Shown here: positions 15,644 through 17,249 of the stretch, one piece after another
Layout of the letters: each line of letters starts with the position of its first letter
Numbering within the stretch: the stretch's first letter is position 1
Source of the DNA: an uncultured Eubacteriales bacterium
GTDB taxonomy: Bacteria; Bacillota; Clostridia; Oscillospirales; Oscillospiraceae
Length of the DNA stretch: 17,249 bases
NCBI GenBank assembly: GCA_900546915.1
Contig: UREY01000032.1
Location: 1-17,249, forward strand
Reading direction: 5' to 3'
The notes under the pieces: model-generated
What the model was told of the DNA's origin: nothing
The model's database searches: none
Seen by the model: only the letters and a program-made list of their open reading frames with translations
Position numbers and translations under genes: made by a program

Positions 15644-17249
15644 TGATACCACTTCTCCTGTTCTGCGTAGAGCTTGGCGTACACGCCCTGCCTGCCGATC
15701 AGCGCCTCGTGAGTTCCCTGCTCGCAGACGGTTCCGTTTTCTAACACGATGATTCGATCAACGTTTTTGATACCGCCCAAGCGATGCGTGATCAAAATGG
15801 AAATACTGGCTTGCCTGCTGTGCTCCGCAAAAAGTTGGAAGATGGAGCGTTCATGCAACGGGTCCAGCGAAGCGGTTGGCTCGTCCATGATCAGGATCGG
15901 TGCGTGCTTTAATAGCGCACGGGCAATGGCGATCCTCTGCCATTCACCGCCGGAAAAATCGATCCCGATCTCCTCCAGCCGTCCCAAATTGGTGTTCAGA
16001 CCCTGCGGCATCCGATCAATTTTTTCCCGCAACCCAAGGGAATCAACCAGACTATGCAGCTCAGTTTCTTCTGGCGGGACTGCACAGCCGATGGTTAGGT
16101 TTTCCCGCACACTCAGTTCATAACGTGCAAAGTCCTGGTAGATGATGGAAAACAAGGATTGCCTTGTTCGGCGATCAATTTTCCGCAACTCCGCCCCATT
16201 GATCAATATTTCTCCATCATAAGTAGTGTACAAGCCGGTCAGCAGTTTGATAACCGTGGTTTTTCCTGCACCGTTCCGGCCCACCAGGGCATAGCTGCTG
16301 CCGCTCTCCAGGCAGAAGCTGACCCGATCCAGAATTGGCTGCTCACAGCCCGGATAGCAAAAGCTTACGTTGCGAAACTCAATGCGTGATATGCAGACGC
16401 TTGCAGCTGCACGTTCTTGCGGCTCCAGCTCGTCCTCCGGCAGAGCCAGAAATGCTTCCAAATCCTTAGCATATTGCTGATGCTCCTCAAATTTCTCAGC
16501 TAATACAGCATAGGACCAAGTCAGCAAAGAAATAAATTGCGCCGAGGTGGTTACCACACTCACATAAGCACCCACCGTGATACTCCTGCGGGAAAGAGGT
16601 ATCAGCATCAAGCCGTACAGCAACGCCGCAAGCGTTGCGATGACTGAGTTCAGAAGTTTGCTGCGGGCAGTGTCTTTCTTAACAGCCTGTTTTTCCCGCA
16701 GCCGTGCCTGCTCCTGTGCGTTGTCCCAAGCCGTCTGTACCGTGGGCGTGTAAGCATACTGCGTTCGCTCGCCCACATAATCGCGAGCGGAAAGAACCTT
16801 TCGCAGATATCTAGAAATTTTATAGTATTTGCTTGCATCTTCGTAGGCCGCCCAGCTCTCGCTACCGTTCTTTTTTGCAACCGGAAGAATCATCAGGAAA
16901 GCCAATAGCACGAATAGCCCACACCAGTGGTTCAAGGCGGCAACCGCAATGGCGACAAACAGAATCCGCAGAATGCTTTCGGTCAGCACCATTAGGTTTT
17001 CAAAGGCCTCGACCATTCTGCCACTCTGCTCGTCCATCACCCGGCACATCAGCTCGTAGGCGTCTGCATCCTCCAGCACGGAGAAGCACAACCGACTTTT
17101 TTTCTCCACCAGCCTTTCCTCGTGGGCTGCGGTTATCAAGGTGGAAAAACGCACATTCAGATAGGCATCCAGTAACTCCGCCGCCTTTTCCAACGATAAG
17201 GTATAATAAATTGCGCAAATTGAAGAGGGCATAAAAAGTAGACACGGCT
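15640..17249 (-). CDS. ABC exporter half-transporter, first subunit, 5' end outside window
   Basis: The frame is open to the right edge, so the N-terminus is cut; an internal ATG at 17232 is probably not the start. The visible part begins in the first membrane helices of an exporter-type domain, with hydrophobic stretches such as ILRILFVAIAVAAL and LFVLLAFLMILP. The ATPase has Walker A GRNGAGKT, a slightly variant signature FSGGEWQR, Walker B ILIMDEPTASLD with its catalytic Glu, and the His switch in ILITHRLGG. It differs clearly in sequence from the downstream partner and is coupled to it by a 4-nt overlap, fitting a heterodimer in which both ATP sites look competent. Base composition is closer to balanced than in the sugar operon. 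Confidence 0.92.
   Translation of the reverse strand, partial: PCLLFMPSSICAIYYTLSLEKAAELLDAYLNVRFSTLITAAHEERLVEKKSRLCFSVLEDADAYELMCRVMDEQSGRMVEAFENLMVLTESILRILFVAIAVAALNHWCGLFVLLAFLMILPVAKKNGSESWAAYEDASKYYKISRYLRKVLSARDYVGERTQYAYTPTVQTAWDNAQEQARLREKQAVKKDTARSKLLNSVIATLAALLYGLMLIPLSRRSITVGAYVSVVTTSAQFISLLTWSYAVLAEKFEEHQQYAKDLEAFLALPEDELEPQERAAASVCISRIEFRNVSFCYPGCEQPILDRVSFCLESGSSYALVGRNGAGKTTVIKLLTGLYTTYDGEILINGAELRKIDRRTRQSLFSIIYQDFARYELSVRENLTIGCAVPPEETELHSLVDSLGLREKIDRMPQGLNTNLGRLEEIGIDFSGGEWQRIAIARALLKHAPILIMDEPTASLDPLHERSIFQLFAEHSRQASISILITHRLGGIKNVDRIIVLENGTVCEQGTHEALIGRQGVYAKLYAEQEKWYQ

Overview
The window looks like a chromosomal segment of a moderately GC-rich, Gram-positive gut-type Clostridia, perhaps Oscillospirales. 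I infer this from GGAGG-type ribosome binding sites, a YesM/YesN-type two-component system, a DUF3502 (LplA-like) lipoprotein, a YesL-like membrane protein and a secreted multidomain GH85 glycosidase. Species cannot be told from the sequence alone.

Layout: (1) 1-3820, minus strand: a very large secreted endo-beta-N-acetylglucosaminidase (GH85). Its 3' end lies outside the window, inside an Ala/Glu-rich helical tail. (2) 4339-6170, minus strand: a translationally coupled pair of a zinc-motif ROK sugar kinase (fructokinase/mannokinase type) and class I mannose-6-phosphate isomerase (manA), ended by a strong hairpin terminator. (3) 6171-6452: a divergent intergenic region with an 8-bp perfect inverted repeat (operator-like) and a direct repeat at the kinase start. 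(4) 6453-12904, plus strand: a tight five-gene run of YesM-type sensor kinase, short YesN-type response regulator, DUF3502 lipoprotein, YesL/DUF624 membrane protein and alpha-phosphohexomutase, closed by a rho-independent terminator. (5) 12905-13891: about 1 kb without a convincing intact gene, visibly more AT-rich, with hairpins and probable gene remnants. (6) 13892-17249, minus strand: two coupled ABC exporter half-transporters (a likely heterodimer), the upstream one cut by the window edge.

Working together (inference): the GH85 enzyme would release N-glycans from glycoproteins outside the cell. The kinase, regulator and lipoprotein would sense or bind the released oligosaccharide. ROK kinase plus ManA would take free mannose or fructose to fructose-6-phosphate, and the phosphohexomutase would connect hexose-6-phosphates and hexose-1-phosphates. 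The ABC permeases that normally accompany a DUF3502 lipoprotein, and alpha-mannosidases to trim the glycan, are not in this window. The ABC exporter pair looks like an unrelated neighbouring module separated by a degraded spacer.
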